A DNA stretch of 64,000 nucleotides, taken from assembly GCA_905250115.1 (NCBI GenBank), contig CAJNOI010000059.1, positions 186,001-250,000 on the forward strand, given 5' to 3'. The translations under genes were made by a program, and so were the position numbers. Positions within the stretch are counted from its first letter, which is position 1; every line of letters begins with the position of its first letter. The stretch comes from Adineta steineri. Taxonomy: Eukaryota; Rotifera; Eurotatoria; Adinetida; Adinetidae. This document shows positions 33,898 to 48,000 of this stretch, in pieces. The notes beneath the pieces are model-generated. The model worked only from the letters and a program-made list of their open reading frames with translations. It did not search any database and was not told the DNA's origin.

Positions 33898-34912
33898 AAA
33901 AAAAAGAAAGAAAGAGGTGAAGAATATTAGTTCAATAAGCTGTATAATAATGTCTTGTCTTCTGGATGAACGAACAGTAACATGTCAATATATTATGTAC
34001 ATAGATGCATACATCCACACATCATCTATCTATACGACTTAATTCTAAGAGAAACATTGCACAATATACCACATCATCATACAAGAATAAAAGAAACAAC
34101 GAAGAGAAAACGAATACATCACGTTAAATTAAGAATGATCTTCTGTCAACGCATCATTTGTACAATTAATAATTTCTATATAATAAGTCAGTTCAGTAGT
34201 CTAAAGTATATGGTCACGTCACATTGACAATCAATTTACGTTTATAAGTATATATATACATATACGCGTGTGCTGCTAAGGTCAGTGTCCTACGGGAAAG
34301 AGAATGGAAATTTCCGTCGAGAATAAAACAAAGAAAACGATATTAAAAAAGTTAACAGTCCCGGAAATTATCTATCTAAATCTTTTTTTTTTAAGTTTAC
34401 ATTCATCTATGTTTATGTAACAATTTTTGTATCTTTACATAAATTACACAACTATATTTCTAATTTGATCATATATTGTATCAAACACGATGTAATATTA
34501 TGAAAATTTATCAGTACAAAATACGATCTATATAAATATGGGAAAAAAAGTCTCAGATTCTAGTACGATATCTCAGACTACTAATAATCCGAAGAAGTTC
34601 GTCTATGAAAATGATACTTTTTCTCTAATGTCCGAAATGAAACGTTAATATCTAAAGGGATTGAAAAATGTCGTTCCCATAGGACACGATTTCAAGCATA
34701 TGTATATTCTTTCTAACCTGTTCGTTGATATTTGAGCTGCATGATGGTTTAGAAAAAAAAAGAAGAACAACGAAAGAGCTTGTCACCTTCGATGATATTT
34801 TTTTTGAAAAAAAGATGATGCAATAACATACAAAAATATATCATTTGAATGTTGAATTTCATTTCACATCATCACTGATTACATAGACACACTTTATTAT
34901 GATTATTATTTC

Positions 34913-37900
34913 TTATGAAATTAAAGTTTGTGGTGTAATAAGTTCACTTTCATTGATTTCATCTTTTTTTTTACTATATAAAATTAAATTACTTGAACCT
35001 TCTTCAATATCTTCATCTAAAAGTTTTTCAACTAAAAATTCATAGATTTCATTCTTTTGAACATTCGTTATTTTAATCCTACAGAAAATTTTTAGGAGAA
35101 AAAAAATCATTTTTAAATAACATTTTACCATTCACAATGCCATGACGTTGTCTTACCACCATCATGCCATAAACGTATCTTTTTTATTTCACCACAATAT
35201 GATAAATCATTTATATAAAATTCATCGATTTGACCTTTACGAAATGATTGTGTATTATTTGAAGATTTATCTAATAGAATAGGTCCATAGACATTATTTG
35301 AAATTGTACAAAATATTTGTAAATAAACATTGCATTGAATATTCGATTCCGTTATCATATTTTTACTACCAGTTAAAATATGAACTATATATGTTGGCAT
35401 TTTAGCATATCCAGGTTCTTGATTTATTGTTGAACGAATAATAGTTCGTTTATCCATAGCATGTGCACCAAGCCAACGATTAATTGGAAATCTTTTATAA
35501 CCAAAAAGTATTCAAATTAAATAAAACTACTTTTTGTTTTACTTATATGTTTTTGGAATCATTGTATGTGATAAAAAATTCCAATTCGATGTTAGATCAA
35601 TAATTTCAATCATATCACATAACCATGATTGCCATTCCGATACTTCAAGACGTAATTCAATTGAATGAATCTATTCATAATTTAATAAATAGATAAAAAT
35701 AAATTCGGATATTTCGTACTTCTCCAAGTCGTTTAGGACTTTTTATTTCAATTGTATCTTCACTTCCAGCATGAAATAATCCATACATTAATCGTCCTGA
35801 ACCAAGAATAGCATCATTTAATGACGAATTTTCTCCATAAATTGATAAAATAATTTTTCCTCGTAAGTTCGTTTGTGCTGGTAAAACAGCTTGAGTTTTA
35901 ATTGTTACAGAATAAATCCAACCTTAATAATAGAAATAAGAATTATTTCTTACAGTGGCGGATTCGGAGGGGGAGGTGATCGCCCCCTTCCGAATTTTTT
36001 TTGATTTTTCACAGCAAAGATAGGTTCACACAACTTCGATTGGACTCAAAAAATAGCTTTTAGTCAAAATCGTCCCCCTTGCAAAATCCTAGATCCGCTA
36101 CTGATTTCTTATATGTAGAAATTTACCAATATCATCTTCTCGTTGTGCAAAAATATTAACTGGATTATCTTCTATTTTTTCTGTAAACCATTGTTCAACA
36201 TCGAATCTAATTGATTGTCCAATAAATTAACATAGATTAATCATAAAAAGATATTTACCGATAAGATAATCCACTTATTTGATCAGTAATAAGAATTCGT
36301 TCACAAAACCAAGGAAAAGTTCCAGTATAATATATTTGTAAAACTTTTAACTAATATATATTTTAAATAATTGATAAAAAAAACGTATATATTCTAACTT
36401 CTAACATTGGCGTAATAGTTATATCAAATCTATCCTCTTGACCAGCTTGAAAAATCGATCGTGTTGAACTATTATTTTGTTCTAATGGTATTCGAATAGA
36501 ATCATTTACTGAATCAATTAATACAATAGATAATTCATTCGTTCCTTCTGTATGTACAGGTGTCTGAGCACCTGTTTTAATTCGTATTATATAGTTTGAT
36601 ATGGAATCAAGTTGATCTACTTTCAATACAAATCATTTTTAAGATCGAATATAATTTCTCATACTTGATTTTCTTCTAGATACATCTACTGGTATATGTA
36701 AAATCTTCAAATTTGTTCCTAAATCTTTATTCAAACATTTTCCAATTGTAAAACTAAAAAAAATAATAATTTACTAAGTTTATTTCAATTAATATTTTAT
36801 ACTTAAATGATTTATTTGTTGTTATATCTTTTATCTGAATCCAATCAATATTCCAAAAATCTTCTTTCTTTCCATTATGATATATATCTATTGAACTTAT
36901 TTGACCAATAACTGATGTCATCATTTGTCCTATTTCAAATGTATCCGTTTGATTCGATTTAAGATAAAATGATTGTTCCATTGGAATATGTAATGGTATT
37001 TCATTCGATACACCAGAATCACCATAGAATTTTAAATATAAATAAACAGAACCAAAACGAAAATTTAATGAAGCACCTTGATATCCTGTTCGAATATGTA
37101 TTAAATAGATAATAGTAGATTTAACACCTGATTTCCATGTTGTTATTTTTCTTGGTTCAATAATATCATTGATTGGAAATCTATATAAAACAATATATTT
37201 AGTCTTAGGAATTTAATTATTCATTTTACAGAATAATATTATTAGTTTTTAAATCTTGAATTTCGATTGATTCACAAGCCCATCGACTATTTTCGTCATC
37301 GATTAATTGAAGTTCTATTTTGCTTAACTAGTTTGATTTTTTTCACGAAAAATATATTATTTATCATCTAAATTATTTTACTTCATTGATATATTCATTT
37401 CCTCGATAGAAATACTCGTTAATCACTCCAGGAGTTAATTGACGAGTTTGTTCAAGTGAAAAAAATGATGTTGTTCTATCGCCAATTAATCGTATGAGAA
37501 TTTCAGCATTACGAGTTACATTTGTTATTATATTTGCTTGAGTTTTATATACTATTCTATAGACAGGATCTGAATATTATCATAAAAAAGATCCTTCTCA
37601 AATTTTAATCAATAAATTCCTTACCTAATTCAGGAATATTTTCATCAGTTAATTCAGTTTGTATACGATTAAGTTCATCATCTAGAAAACGATCAAATAC
37701 TATACACATTCCAATCTTTAATTTGATTTTTACTTAAATGATCTGGATCAATAGTATTTATTCTGCCTATTTTAAATTTCCCAGAAATTTGATTATTATT
37801 CATTTTAGTACCATAATATTTATCATTTAGAAAATCATAAATAATTATATATTCCCATTGCCATATCGTATCTTTATGATATTTCTCAAAATAAATTGTT

Positions 37901-40900
37901 ATTTCTTTCAACTAAATAATGCACAAAAAAACTATTAAATGAATTCTTGTTTTATCTATTCTACTTCTCCAAGTGGACAAACACCATAAAGAAAAAATTT
38001 CGAAATTGCATCAGTTTTCAATGGTTGATTGTTATTACTTTCAATCAATGGATATTGTTTTGATTCATTTTGATTACCTTTTATTTGTATACTAACAATA
38101 CTATTATCGATATTTATTGTTTCTTTAGTTCGAATAATTAATTCATATGAAGGATATGCAGCGTCGTGACGTGGTCCCGGTAATGAAAGTGTTATTCGAC
38201 CAATATCAACTTCAAGATCAATATAAGATGAAAATAATGGATCAGTTTTTTGCAAATCTACATCCATTGGAAAGCTGAATATTAAAAAGTATGAATTTAT
38301 ATCAATTAATTAGTTTATTAACTGAGCTGTTTTTGAATTCTCGAGATTTTTAATATCGATATATTCACATGTCCATGAAGTGAGATCTTCTGTATTCCAA
38401 ATACGCATAATATCCGGCTAAATTTTCTAGGAGAATATTTTTGATATGGACGAAACAGTAATTATTACCATGCCTGTATCAGGTATTGTTAAAGTAAATT
38501 CATCGATTTCTAACGATTGAAATAAATCAATTCGATCTGTTAATTCATTTAGATGAATAACAGGTGAACTTCCAAATTGACCAGCAAAGAAAATATAAAT
38601 CGATGGTATTAAAATGGAACTTATTGTTCGAATACCAGTTTTTACCGTCAAAAGAAAAGTTGTTAATAATTTAGTTGAAGCTGATTGAATAAGTGTTGTT
38701 TTACTTATTGTATTTAATGTATCAACAAAATCTGTTTCTTGATGATCACCACACCAACGATTAATTAAATAACTAAATATATACTCATACAGTAATATCT
38801 AACAGAACTAGTAAATTCGGTAATAGAGACTAAGGTTTCGAAATGAATTTAAATTTTCCCAGGTTTTATTTTCGAGATTACGACTTAAAATAAATTCACC
38901 TAGTTTATCTATTCGACTTTAGAATGTTTTAGGTCAACAAGTGTGAATTTGAAAGAGAATACATATATATATTGGTTTCAGTAAAGATAAATGTACTTAA
39001 CAGACAAATATAGTTTATTCATACGATCGCCCACATCCCTTTCTGTCTACAGTTTTTATCTATCTATATTTTCGTTCTCCAAGTACGTTTATTTTCTAAC
39101 CTTAAAATACGCTTGGAAAGAAAACAAACCCATTTTCTTTCTCGTCTGTCTGTTTACTGTTTGTACACGTATGCATACTTACTTAGATTTAATATTAAAT
39201 ACTGTATCATGAACATAGATCATTTCACAAAACCATTTACATTTAATATCTACATTTGAACAGTTAATATCCACAGCACGAATCTATTATTATTACTGTC
39301 ATTTATGTAATAGAAATTAATTATCTAACTTTGCCTAATTTCTTCGTTGGAATATAAAATGTATCAAGTTGTCCAGTAGAAAATGGTTTTGTATCACTAT
39401 CACATGTTAATAAAATCCAGTCAATCGAATTTTCTTCACCAATTAAAGTTAAAATAATATCTGCTGTTTCATTTAATGTACTAAAACCTGTTTTGATTTG
39501 AACAATATAAACAACAGTTAATTCTTCTATTCAAACAAAGAATTTCATTAGTTATTTGACTTTAAATTTTCATATTTACGACAATTAAAATCGATAATTT
39601 CATTAAATATTTCATATTTTTCATTTAATCTTATACATGTTTTTGTATCCGGTAAAAATATTTCCAAAATATCAAAATAAAATTTTGATTCTTCACTTGT
39701 ATGAAACATAGTTAAACCTATTATCTAAAAACGAAAAATAATTAAATTCATCTTCATTTTCTATTTTTTATACTTTTCCAATATCCGATGTGAGTAATAA
39801 AAATTTATCTTTATGTTTTGATTGAAATGGAAGTTTATTCCAAGATGAATTATGTAATGAAAGCATATTAGTTAAACCTCGTTCACCACGTAGAACTATT
39901 TTTATCGTATGTTTTTCGGATATATTCTTTTCAGATGTTAATATCGATATAATATAATGTTTAGCTAATACATAAAATAAATAAAAAACATTGGAAAATA
40001 AAATAAGAGTATTTTTTTGTTTATACAATGTTGTTGTAAGGATAACGGATCATCTTTTTTATTTGGTGTAAATACATAAAAATCAGTTTCATTTATGGAT
40101 TTTGGTAATTCATTATTAGATAAAAAACTTTGGAGAAAATTCTTTTTTTCTGAATGATTAACAAGAGTGACTTACTAGAAATATTGACCTTGAAAAACAT
40201 CGAGAACAACAATTTCTGTTGCTAAACAATAATTGATTCGGTTTTGATTATATCCAAGTGTAATTGAATTTAACTAGATAAATGATTGATTTTGATTACA
40301 AAAAAAACGAAACATACAGGCATTTTACAAGCTGTTGATATAACTAAAACCGATACGAAATCAGGCTGAATAGTAATAGTTTCTTCAATTGGATCTGTCA
40401 TTATATTCTGACATTTGAATTGTATTTTAATTGGTAATGTTATCTCTTTTTCGATTAGTGCTGAACCAGTTATCCATAAAATAAATGATGATTCTTCAAA
40501 TAAATTCATTTGTTTTTTTTTCATATTATTTTAAATGATATTTATTTACTTAATTGAGTTTTATTGAATAATGTTGATGCGATTGATAGTTCTAATTCTT
40601 GAATATTTCCACGTAATGTTTGACCATTTTCAATCCAACGATGAATATCAATTCTGAATTATAATATAAAATCTATGTAATTACTTATTCATTTACTCAT
40701 AGTATTGCTTTCGATGAATATATATCGTTGAAATAAAATAAGCACCAATATTTTGTGAATTTTCTAGTTTTATTTCATATTCATGTAATAGACCGATATC
40801 AAGCATCGTTAGTTCAAACATATTTGAACGAGTATCAGTTTTTAAAGGTGTAATTGTATCATATTTTAGATTAATTTGTTGTACTCCTGTTCGACCATAT

Positions 40901-41688
40901 CCTTTAACATACAAAGGAAATTAATCTGTATATGTAATAATGAAGAATCAACCTACTCCCAATCAAGTCAATTGATAATATCGATTCATCAGGATTTCCT
41001 TTTTTACGCGTAACTTCAATAAGTAACATATATTTGACATTGTCTAATATTTAAAGAAAACTTCCTTTAGAAATAAATAAATAAATGATCTCACCGCGTT
41101 TCGGTGGTTCAGTATTCGTCAACATTCCTATACATAAATTAATCAAACAAGAAGAAGACTTTGTAATCATTATTTACTCTTAGGCATATAACCAGGTAAT
41201 TCATTTGGAGTTAAAATAAGTCGAGTTCGTCCATCACCTATGTTTGGATGAAGCCAACGTTGTACATCAAATCTAATATAATCAAAATACTATAAAAATA
41301 TTTTATAAAACCTACTTTTGTGAGAATAATTTTCTTGGAATACTAATTTCGATCCATTTAATATTTAATCCGACTTGTTCATTTGATAATAATTGTATTT
41401 CAATAGCCATAATCTATTACAAAATGAAATTCATTATCTTTATATATCTAAAATATTCTTCTTCACTTTGCCAATATCTTTAAATACAAAATTCATTTGT
41501 ATTCGATCATCTCGTATTATTTCAATAGGAAATATCGGTGATAAACTATGTCGTCCATGAAATCGAATATTACAATGAATATTTTCTTTCCATTCTATTC
41601 TTTCATATTCAATCGTTATTGAACAACCAAGTGTTGTTTCTAACAAACGACAATTTAGTAAAGATACTATACATGAAAACAAAATCAT
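34913..41688 (-). CDS. Multi-PLAT (LH2) domain protein, LOXHD1-like
   Basis: A long gene of more than 20 short exons, built from about ten diverged PLAT/LH2 beta-sandwich repeats. PLAT domains bind lipids or partner proteins, and LOXHD1 is built almost only of them. Clearest repeats: YIVHILTG...FRKGQIDEF...GEIKKIRLWHDG (35450-35130), YIIRIKTG...FQAGQEDRFDI (36600-36400), the unit ending KKEDFWNIDWIQI (37100-36800), YELIIRTKE...TDAISKFFLYGV (38270-37960) and FLLTVKTG...LEIDEFTLTIPDTG (38660-38450). The first exon (41688-41467) begins with a signal-like MILFSCIVSLLNC, so the product may be secreted. Stop TAA at 34913. Exons between 41.4 and 38.8 kb are weaker repeats but keep the same pattern, and splice sites link across the 0.4-kb intron near 39190-38773. 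Exact exon set and repeat number need transcript data. Confidence 0.75.
35953..36103. mobile_element. hAT MITE with exact 8-bp target duplication
   Basis: 151 bp with ends CAGTGGCGGATTCGG and, reversed, CAGTAGCGGATCTAGG, the widespread hAT terminal type, flanked by ATTTCTTA on both sides (35945-35952 and 36104-36111). It sits in an intron of the PLAT gene. No coding capacity. The perfect flanks suggest fairly recent insertion. Confidence 0.92.
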
Positions 41689-41779
41689 AAATTAAAAATT
41701 TCATTTTTGAATATTATCATACAATTATTCAAATTTTTCATCATTTAAATTGATCGTATGGAATTTATGAACAAACAAG

Positions 41780-41787
41780 AAAAAAAA
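41780..41787 (-). terminator. Pol III terminator of tRNA-Phe
   Basis: A run of eight T on the minus strand begins 2 bases beyond the tRNA 3' end, as expected for RNA polymerase III. Confidence 0.7.
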
Positions 41788-41789
41788 TA

Positions 41790-41800
41790 TGCCGTGACCC

Positions 41801-41857
<57 letters not shown>

Positions 41858-41862
41858 CCGGC
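41790..41862 (-). tRNA. tRNA-Phe (GAA)
   Basis: 73 bases with discriminator A and no intron. D-arm GCTCAGTTGGGAGAGC, anticodon stem TCAGA/TCTGA around CTGAAGA (anticodon GAA) and T-arm CCTGG-TTCGATC-CCGGG are all canonical, so the A and B boxes are intact. The acceptor stem GCCGGGA/TCACGGC has one mismatch, G5 opposite A68. It lies in the 245-bp gap between the divergent PLAT and nicastrin genes. Confidence 0.97.
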
Positions 41863-41933
41863 GAATTAAGTATGACAAATAAAATAATCTCATTCGAATA
41901 ACAAATGGCGCCTAATATCTGTTTTCTTCAATA

Positions 41934-44251
41934 ATGATAAATCGGATTTTTCTTCTAGCTATCTTATTCAATTCTCAATGTGTACCGATACAACTTCGTT
42001 CAATTCAATTGAACATGTATATGACATCATCATTCGATTTTTGTATGCGTTATTTAACTAAAAATACAATTACAGGTTGTTCATCTAAAAAATCAGGTAA
42101 TCATGGTCGATTAATTGTTATATCTTCATTAAATGATCTTCAATCATATAAATATTCACAATCTATTATTATTCTTATACCTGCTCAGAAGGATATCCTT
42201 GATTTTGCTATATTTCATTCACCAATGGTTGTTGGAATACTTATCGATGGAGAGACTATGAATATAACAAATAATTATTTTACGGAAGTTAGTACTTGTC
42301 CAGATGATTATATTGGTTCATCAAATTGTTCGATTAGAAAGAATATATATGGAATTGATTTTCGTGGAATAAATATAGATAAACCGATTTTTTTAATGAC
42401 AAATCAAACAGTTGTTGATGAATTAAAAAAACTGAGTTATGTGTATAATGAACAACAAATATCGAAAGATAAATATATTGGTGTACAGTTAGTTTATTAT
42501 CTTTTCTTTTATGATAAAAGAACCGTAAAATTATTTATAGTATGAAATCATATCCATATGGTACTAAAAATGCTCAAGTTTGTAATCGACGATCAAAATC
42601 AAGTTATTTCGGTAAATTTTTATAAACTGAAATTTTACAATTTATATTTTTGATATAGGTGAAGCATACTTTAAACATTATTCTATTAAATGTCGAAGTC
42701 CAATGATTAATATTGTATGGGGTACATTCAATGCTATTTCAATGAAAAATGTTCGTCCTGCAAAATCTGTCATCATTTTTTATACAAAATTTGATTTCTT
42801 TTCTATTTTTCAACCAAAAAGTAAAGTTAATTTTGATTTTTATCTATATTGTAATTTTTTTATTAGATGCTGGTGTTCAATCAACAGGATCAGGTGTAAT
42901 AACTTTACTTAGTTTAGCTTGGATATTAGGCCAGATAAATTTAAGTCATTTACTAATATCAAATAAAATTAATAAAGATATTCTTCTTTTATTTCTTAAT
43001 GGAGAAAATTGGAATTATTATGGTACATTTGAATTAACAAAAATGATTTTAAATGGAAAATTTCCTTATTATACAGATAAAACATCAGATCAAGATAATT
43101 TACATCCAATTGAAGCGGAACATATTGATCTTATAATTAATATTGATCAATTAGGTATTAATGATAGAGATACATATATACTATATGATAATATTCATCC
43201 ATTTCTTCAAAAATTCAAGTAAGTACACAAAAACAATCAGTTTACATATATTTTGTGAAATACGAACTAAAAGAAGTGTTAGGATCTAGAGATATGCGAG
43301 ATCAACCTTTTTAGGTCCCGGTCCCCGTCCCTGTAAGGTTGGATTTTTTGGTCACGCACACCTCTAGTTAGGGTTACAAATTTGTACCCCCCACAGATGT
43401 TTTTGTTTCTATTCAGAGATATTTCATCTATTCCAATAACTTTTCAACAAATACCAAATCCTATGAATTTATTTGCTGATTTTCATCTATTAAATATTAG
43501 CACATTAGCAGTATTAACGAATGCTTATCAGTATATGAATCCATTCTATAATAGTTATCATGATACTTTAGTACATGCGAAAGATTATACACAAATAGAA
43601 AATCATATACATACTTTATTAAAAACAATTTGTACTTATTTTAATTTATTAATATGTATAAATGATTTATCTATTGAAATTAAATCTGCATTAAATAATC
43701 GAATTCAAGCATTATTTGATTGTTTTTTTCAATCGAATTGTACAAGTATAATATCTGAAACGAATGAAACAGGTGTATTTTATTTTCAAGAAATTTCGAA
43801 TAATATGAAAGAAAATTTCTTATTTTTACAACCTGTTTTACATCAATCTGATACTCTATCATATATAAATAATCATTTTCTTGATGCATCATCTTATATT
43901 CATGATATACTATTAAATTGGATAGCAACACGAACGATTACTACAACTAAAAATGAATGTTATGAAAAAGAAAATGTTTTTCGTTCGAAAATTTATCAAG
44001 AATCAACAGAAACATGTTTACGTGTTTCGATGAATTCAATTAATTTAATACGCAATACAGATGAAATAATTGATGATCGAATTATTTTTACATCAAATTA
44101 TGATGAACCTGAATTATTGTTTTATATGATAAATAATACAAAAAGAGATATTATTATGCTTATATGTGGTATAATACTTTTCTTATGTGGATTTATTTTA
44201 ACATATTTTCTTAAAGAATTATCACGTGTACTATTAAATAAAGATGAATAA
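41934..44251 (+). CDS. NCSTN: Nicastrin, gamma-secretase subunit
   Basis: Nicastrin is the large glycosylated ectodomain subunit of gamma-secretase (with presenilin, APH-1 and PEN-2), which cuts Notch and other type I membrane stubs. Exons 41934-42487, 42541-42611, 42659-42820, 42867-43218 and 43417-44251, all phases agreeing, give 657 residues. A signal peptide (MINRIFLLAILFNSQC) is followed by GCSSKKSGNHGRLIVI. Later come the aminopeptidase-like domain (GVQSTGSGVITLLSL) and the segment matching vertebrate GETFDYIGSS, here GENWNYYGT, so the DYIGS motif is altered though the Glu before it is kept. The membrane helix is near the end (IIMLICGIILFLCGFILTYF). Intron 4 (198 bp) holds a small TIR element. 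By memory of the vertebrate form (about 700 residues) it is near full length. Confidence 0.93.
43286..43366. mobile_element. 81-bp TIR element in nicastrin intron
   Basis: Ends TAGAGATATGCG and, reversed, TAGAGGTGTGCG, with GTTAGG near both edges as a possible imperfect 8-bp target duplication. The TAGAG.TGTGCG terminus resembles hAT-type MITEs. It explains why this intron is longer than the others in the gene. Confidence 0.65.
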
Positions 44252-44991
44252 TTTTAATAAATCACATTTATGATTGATGACTTCAGTGATGAGTGTATAA
44301 ATAAGTGTGCATTATGATTAAGCTTTGATATCAAACATACATAGAATGAGCCTAAACAAGTTTGAAATTGTTGGAAAAGTGACGGCGATTGAATGAAAGA
44401 ATTCTGATTTAAACTGATTTTCTTATTTACAGATACAACGATTAATAATTAAGAGTCATAATAATGAACTAATAGAAAGTATCTTGGAACAATATTCAAT
44501 GCTGTATATTCTTAATAATCTATCTCTTCCTTGAAAATAAGACTAAACGTTATATAGTGTTTATTAGTATTCACTGAATTCATTATTCGAAGAAATAAAT
44601 GGAGATCTATTCTACTCTCAAAACTAATGAGCATCATTAGCACAAGAAATTTTTTGTATTAATCTATAGATTGTTCACGTCTTTCTAATATTGTCTATGC
44701 GCTCAGTAGTCAAGTATCTCTTCTGAATTCACATTCTTCAAAGATTAACATTGATGGCACTTCTTAGTGTGCCAACACTTTTTGGCTTCATTATGCGAAA
44801 CGTTATGAAGATTTATAGTATCAGTTAAGCTTATTTTTGAAAAACATCTTGAGTAGGATACTCGATCTGGTATATTCTCTTGTGTGTATATATGCGTGAT
44901 GAATACAAATACAATTTTTAGTTTTGATAAAGGGAGATTTGAAAAAACATTTCTATTTCGACAATCTAAGAGTCAGAACGGAAGTGAAGCT
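44252..44991. other. Intergenic up to gap, no gene seen
   Basis: AT-rich. The end of the LDL-receptor-related gene would be expected here, but neither a transmembrane segment nor a coding frame joining it is visible. Confidence 0.5.
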
Positions 44992-45091
44992 NNNNNNNNN
45001 NNNNNNNNNNNNNNNNNNNNNNNNNNNNNNNNNNNNNNNNNNNNNNNNNNNNNNNNNNNNNNNNNNNNNNNNNNNNNNNNNNNNNNNNNNN
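44992..45091. other. Assembly gap, 100 N
   Basis: Exactly 100 N. It interrupts an exon of the minus-strand LDL-receptor-related gene. Confidence 0.99.
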
Positions 45092-48000
45092 CATATAAAC
45101 GTGGATGACGATAATCAATTGTCATACTTAATACTGGTTGATAAAGATTAATAAATGTTTCAAGATTTGATCCATCAAGTAAACTTCGATAGATAAGTGA
45201 ATGTTGAGCATCATAATATGTACTGATATACACATAACTTCAAAAAGAAAGATTTTATTTTGAGAAAACTTTGAAAATTTTTTATTTTTACCCTTGTAAT
45301 GGATGTACATTAACAGATGAAATTGTTTTCATATTCGAAAATGTTAATCGATTAACAGATGTTAACTGTGTATAATCTATATTAGCATGCATAATTTCAA
45401 TACCATTTGATGATGATGATGGATCATCATAGAGTACATATAGAAATCGATGAATCCAATCAACTTCCAATGAAGTAAAATGAAAGAATGCAGATGACCA
45501 AATCTATTCAAAGAAAACTATTCAGTTTTATCATATAAGAAAATAGTATCAAAAACCTGTGTTGCATTATTTCGTAAATGATTATTTAAATCAAGATTTC
45601 GATTTAATTTCTGTTGCCATATATAACCACGTCCATTACGTTGTTCTGTATATAATAAATACCAACTATCGTTAGATGGAATAAAAACAGTATCAATAGC
45701 ATGATGAGAAGGATTAATAGGCTAGAAACACAAAACTTTTTTCATATATAAATTAAATCATAAATCTTACAGTAAATATTGAACCATGTTGATTAAGATG
45801 AAAAGATGCGCGAGGATTGAGCATTATATCAAATGTTTGATTACTTTTCACTACACATGATATACCATTTTTATTCTTTAAAAATAAAATAACATATTGT
45901 TAATTTACAGAATAGAAGAATTTTTACTTTCTGTGTTTCATAACCTCGATCACATTGACAATCAGATATTTGTACAGTTGATTTTCGTTTTAAACATAAA
46001 TCTGAATCATCTTTTTTATGAGATATATTTGCATGTGCACATGTACTATATGACCAATTACATAGATTATCTTCTAATATACAACTTCTAAATATCGAAT
46101 AGTCGTTGAGAAAGAAAAATACAAAAAACATTTTTTATTTATCTTTCTTACCCATTTGCTATTTTAACATAACCATTTTTACATTGACAAACAGGTAAAC
46201 GATTAATCATTTCACAAAAACTCGATATTGGATCACAATTTGTACAATTTTCTATATATTTCAAAAACTATTACTTATTTTATTTATAAATTAACTTACG
46301 ACAACGCCATTTATGTTCATCATCTCCTAATGGACATTGATTTACACCATCACATAAATTCATTAATGGTAAACACAATGGTACATAATCATTTTGTTCA
46401 TATCCTTGTTGAGCACAACGATATCCATTCATACATGTATAATCTTTAATAATTGATAAGGGTAAAATACCATTATTATCATCACAATTTTCTTCATCAG
46501 ATGAATCTGAACAATCAAGATCACCACTAGAATAATGATTTTATTAGAAATCGTAATAAAAATTCCTTTCAAATAAACTTACTCGCAAACAAATGTTCGA
46601 TTAATACAGAAATTACTTGTTTTACATCGAAATAAATCAGCTGATTCACAAGATAAATGAACTTGTGATGTTGGTTTTAATGTTGATGTTGTTAAATTAG
46701 CAAAATGACTTAGTACAAAATCTTCAAAAAATAAAATTTGTTTTTTGAATCAACATAAAATATGAATTCTTACTGCATGCTTTCGATGTTTCATCTTCAC
46801 TAATCCCATTCGTTCTTTCGGCTGCTGGACAATCATCAAAATTATCACAGACTTTTTCTAATGGAATACATTTTCCTGATGTTGGACATTTGAAATATTC
46901 ATTAGGACATGTTACATTTACACAATCAAATGGTTCATCAGCACCATCATCTAAAATATAATTTTTTAATGATAATAAAATTAATCGACTTCGTAACTTA
47001 CAACAATAAGGATTTTCATCACATCGATGAGTAATCGATACACATTTTCCATCACAATAGAATTCCACATCAGAACATAAATTCGGATATTTTTCTAAAT
47101 AATTTCAATGTTTCTTTCATTCAATAAGCAAAAAAATCTTTTCTTACTGGTGCAAGTATTTAAACTTGGCCATTCACAAAAATGTCCACAAATAATATCA
47201 TGTTCATCTTCGCCATGTAAACAATCAGTTATATTATTACATAGATCATTCGTTGTTATACATTTCTCACTTGTTGAACAACGAAATGATGATGTTGATG
47301 TATTACATTTAAATTCTAATTAAATTAAAAAAAACATTCAAAATTTGAACTAATTTTTGTATTAAACCTTGACAATTATTTTCATCTTCATTATATATAC
47401 AATCATTAAATCCATCACAATGTTGATAAAATGGAATACATTTTTTTGATATTGGACAATTAAAAAAATGTCTGAAAAATCAAATAAATGAAAACGAAAA
47501 ATCTATTTCTATTCAATCACTTACTCAGCACAATTAGGTTTACATGAACGACCATCATCAGCTAAGTTGTAATATTGTGTACAACCACATGTAATTTCTG
47601 TTTGATTAATTGCATTTGGAAAACATAATTGTTCACAATAATCACATCGTTTTTCCGCAACTATTTAAATATGATTTCGATTTTATCTATGAAAATTTTA
47701 TTTAATATTTCTACCTTTTCTTTCATTTGAATTGATTATTATAAAATCATACATTTGAATTGAATATCGAAGATAATAGAGATTATGTAATGAATTCAAT
47801 GTCCAAGTACCTTCACCAAATCGAGAGGATTTATCTATTGAAATACATATATAATTTAAATAAATTGCAAATGAAACATACTGTGAAATGTTTGTACAAC
47901 TCGATTAAGGTCAAATATAAAACCAGGACCTAATAATGTTGTACCAATTGCATGTTTTGGATTGATTCGAAATTCACTACGATTTGTATCTCCAACATCA

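Larger units (their letters stand above)
33046..34912. other. Intergenic with gap, no gene seen
   Basis: Contains the divergent upstream region of the 395-residue gene, a possible transposon end (33692-33797), the 100-N gap and AT-rich sequence. ATGTCG followed by gtaagt at 33450-33460 (+) could be a tiny first exon, but nothing supports it further. Confidence 0.4.

Noticed and set aside
45897-46449. Plus-strand frames over the LRP-like gene
   Set aside because: Antisense shadows of cysteine-rich exons.
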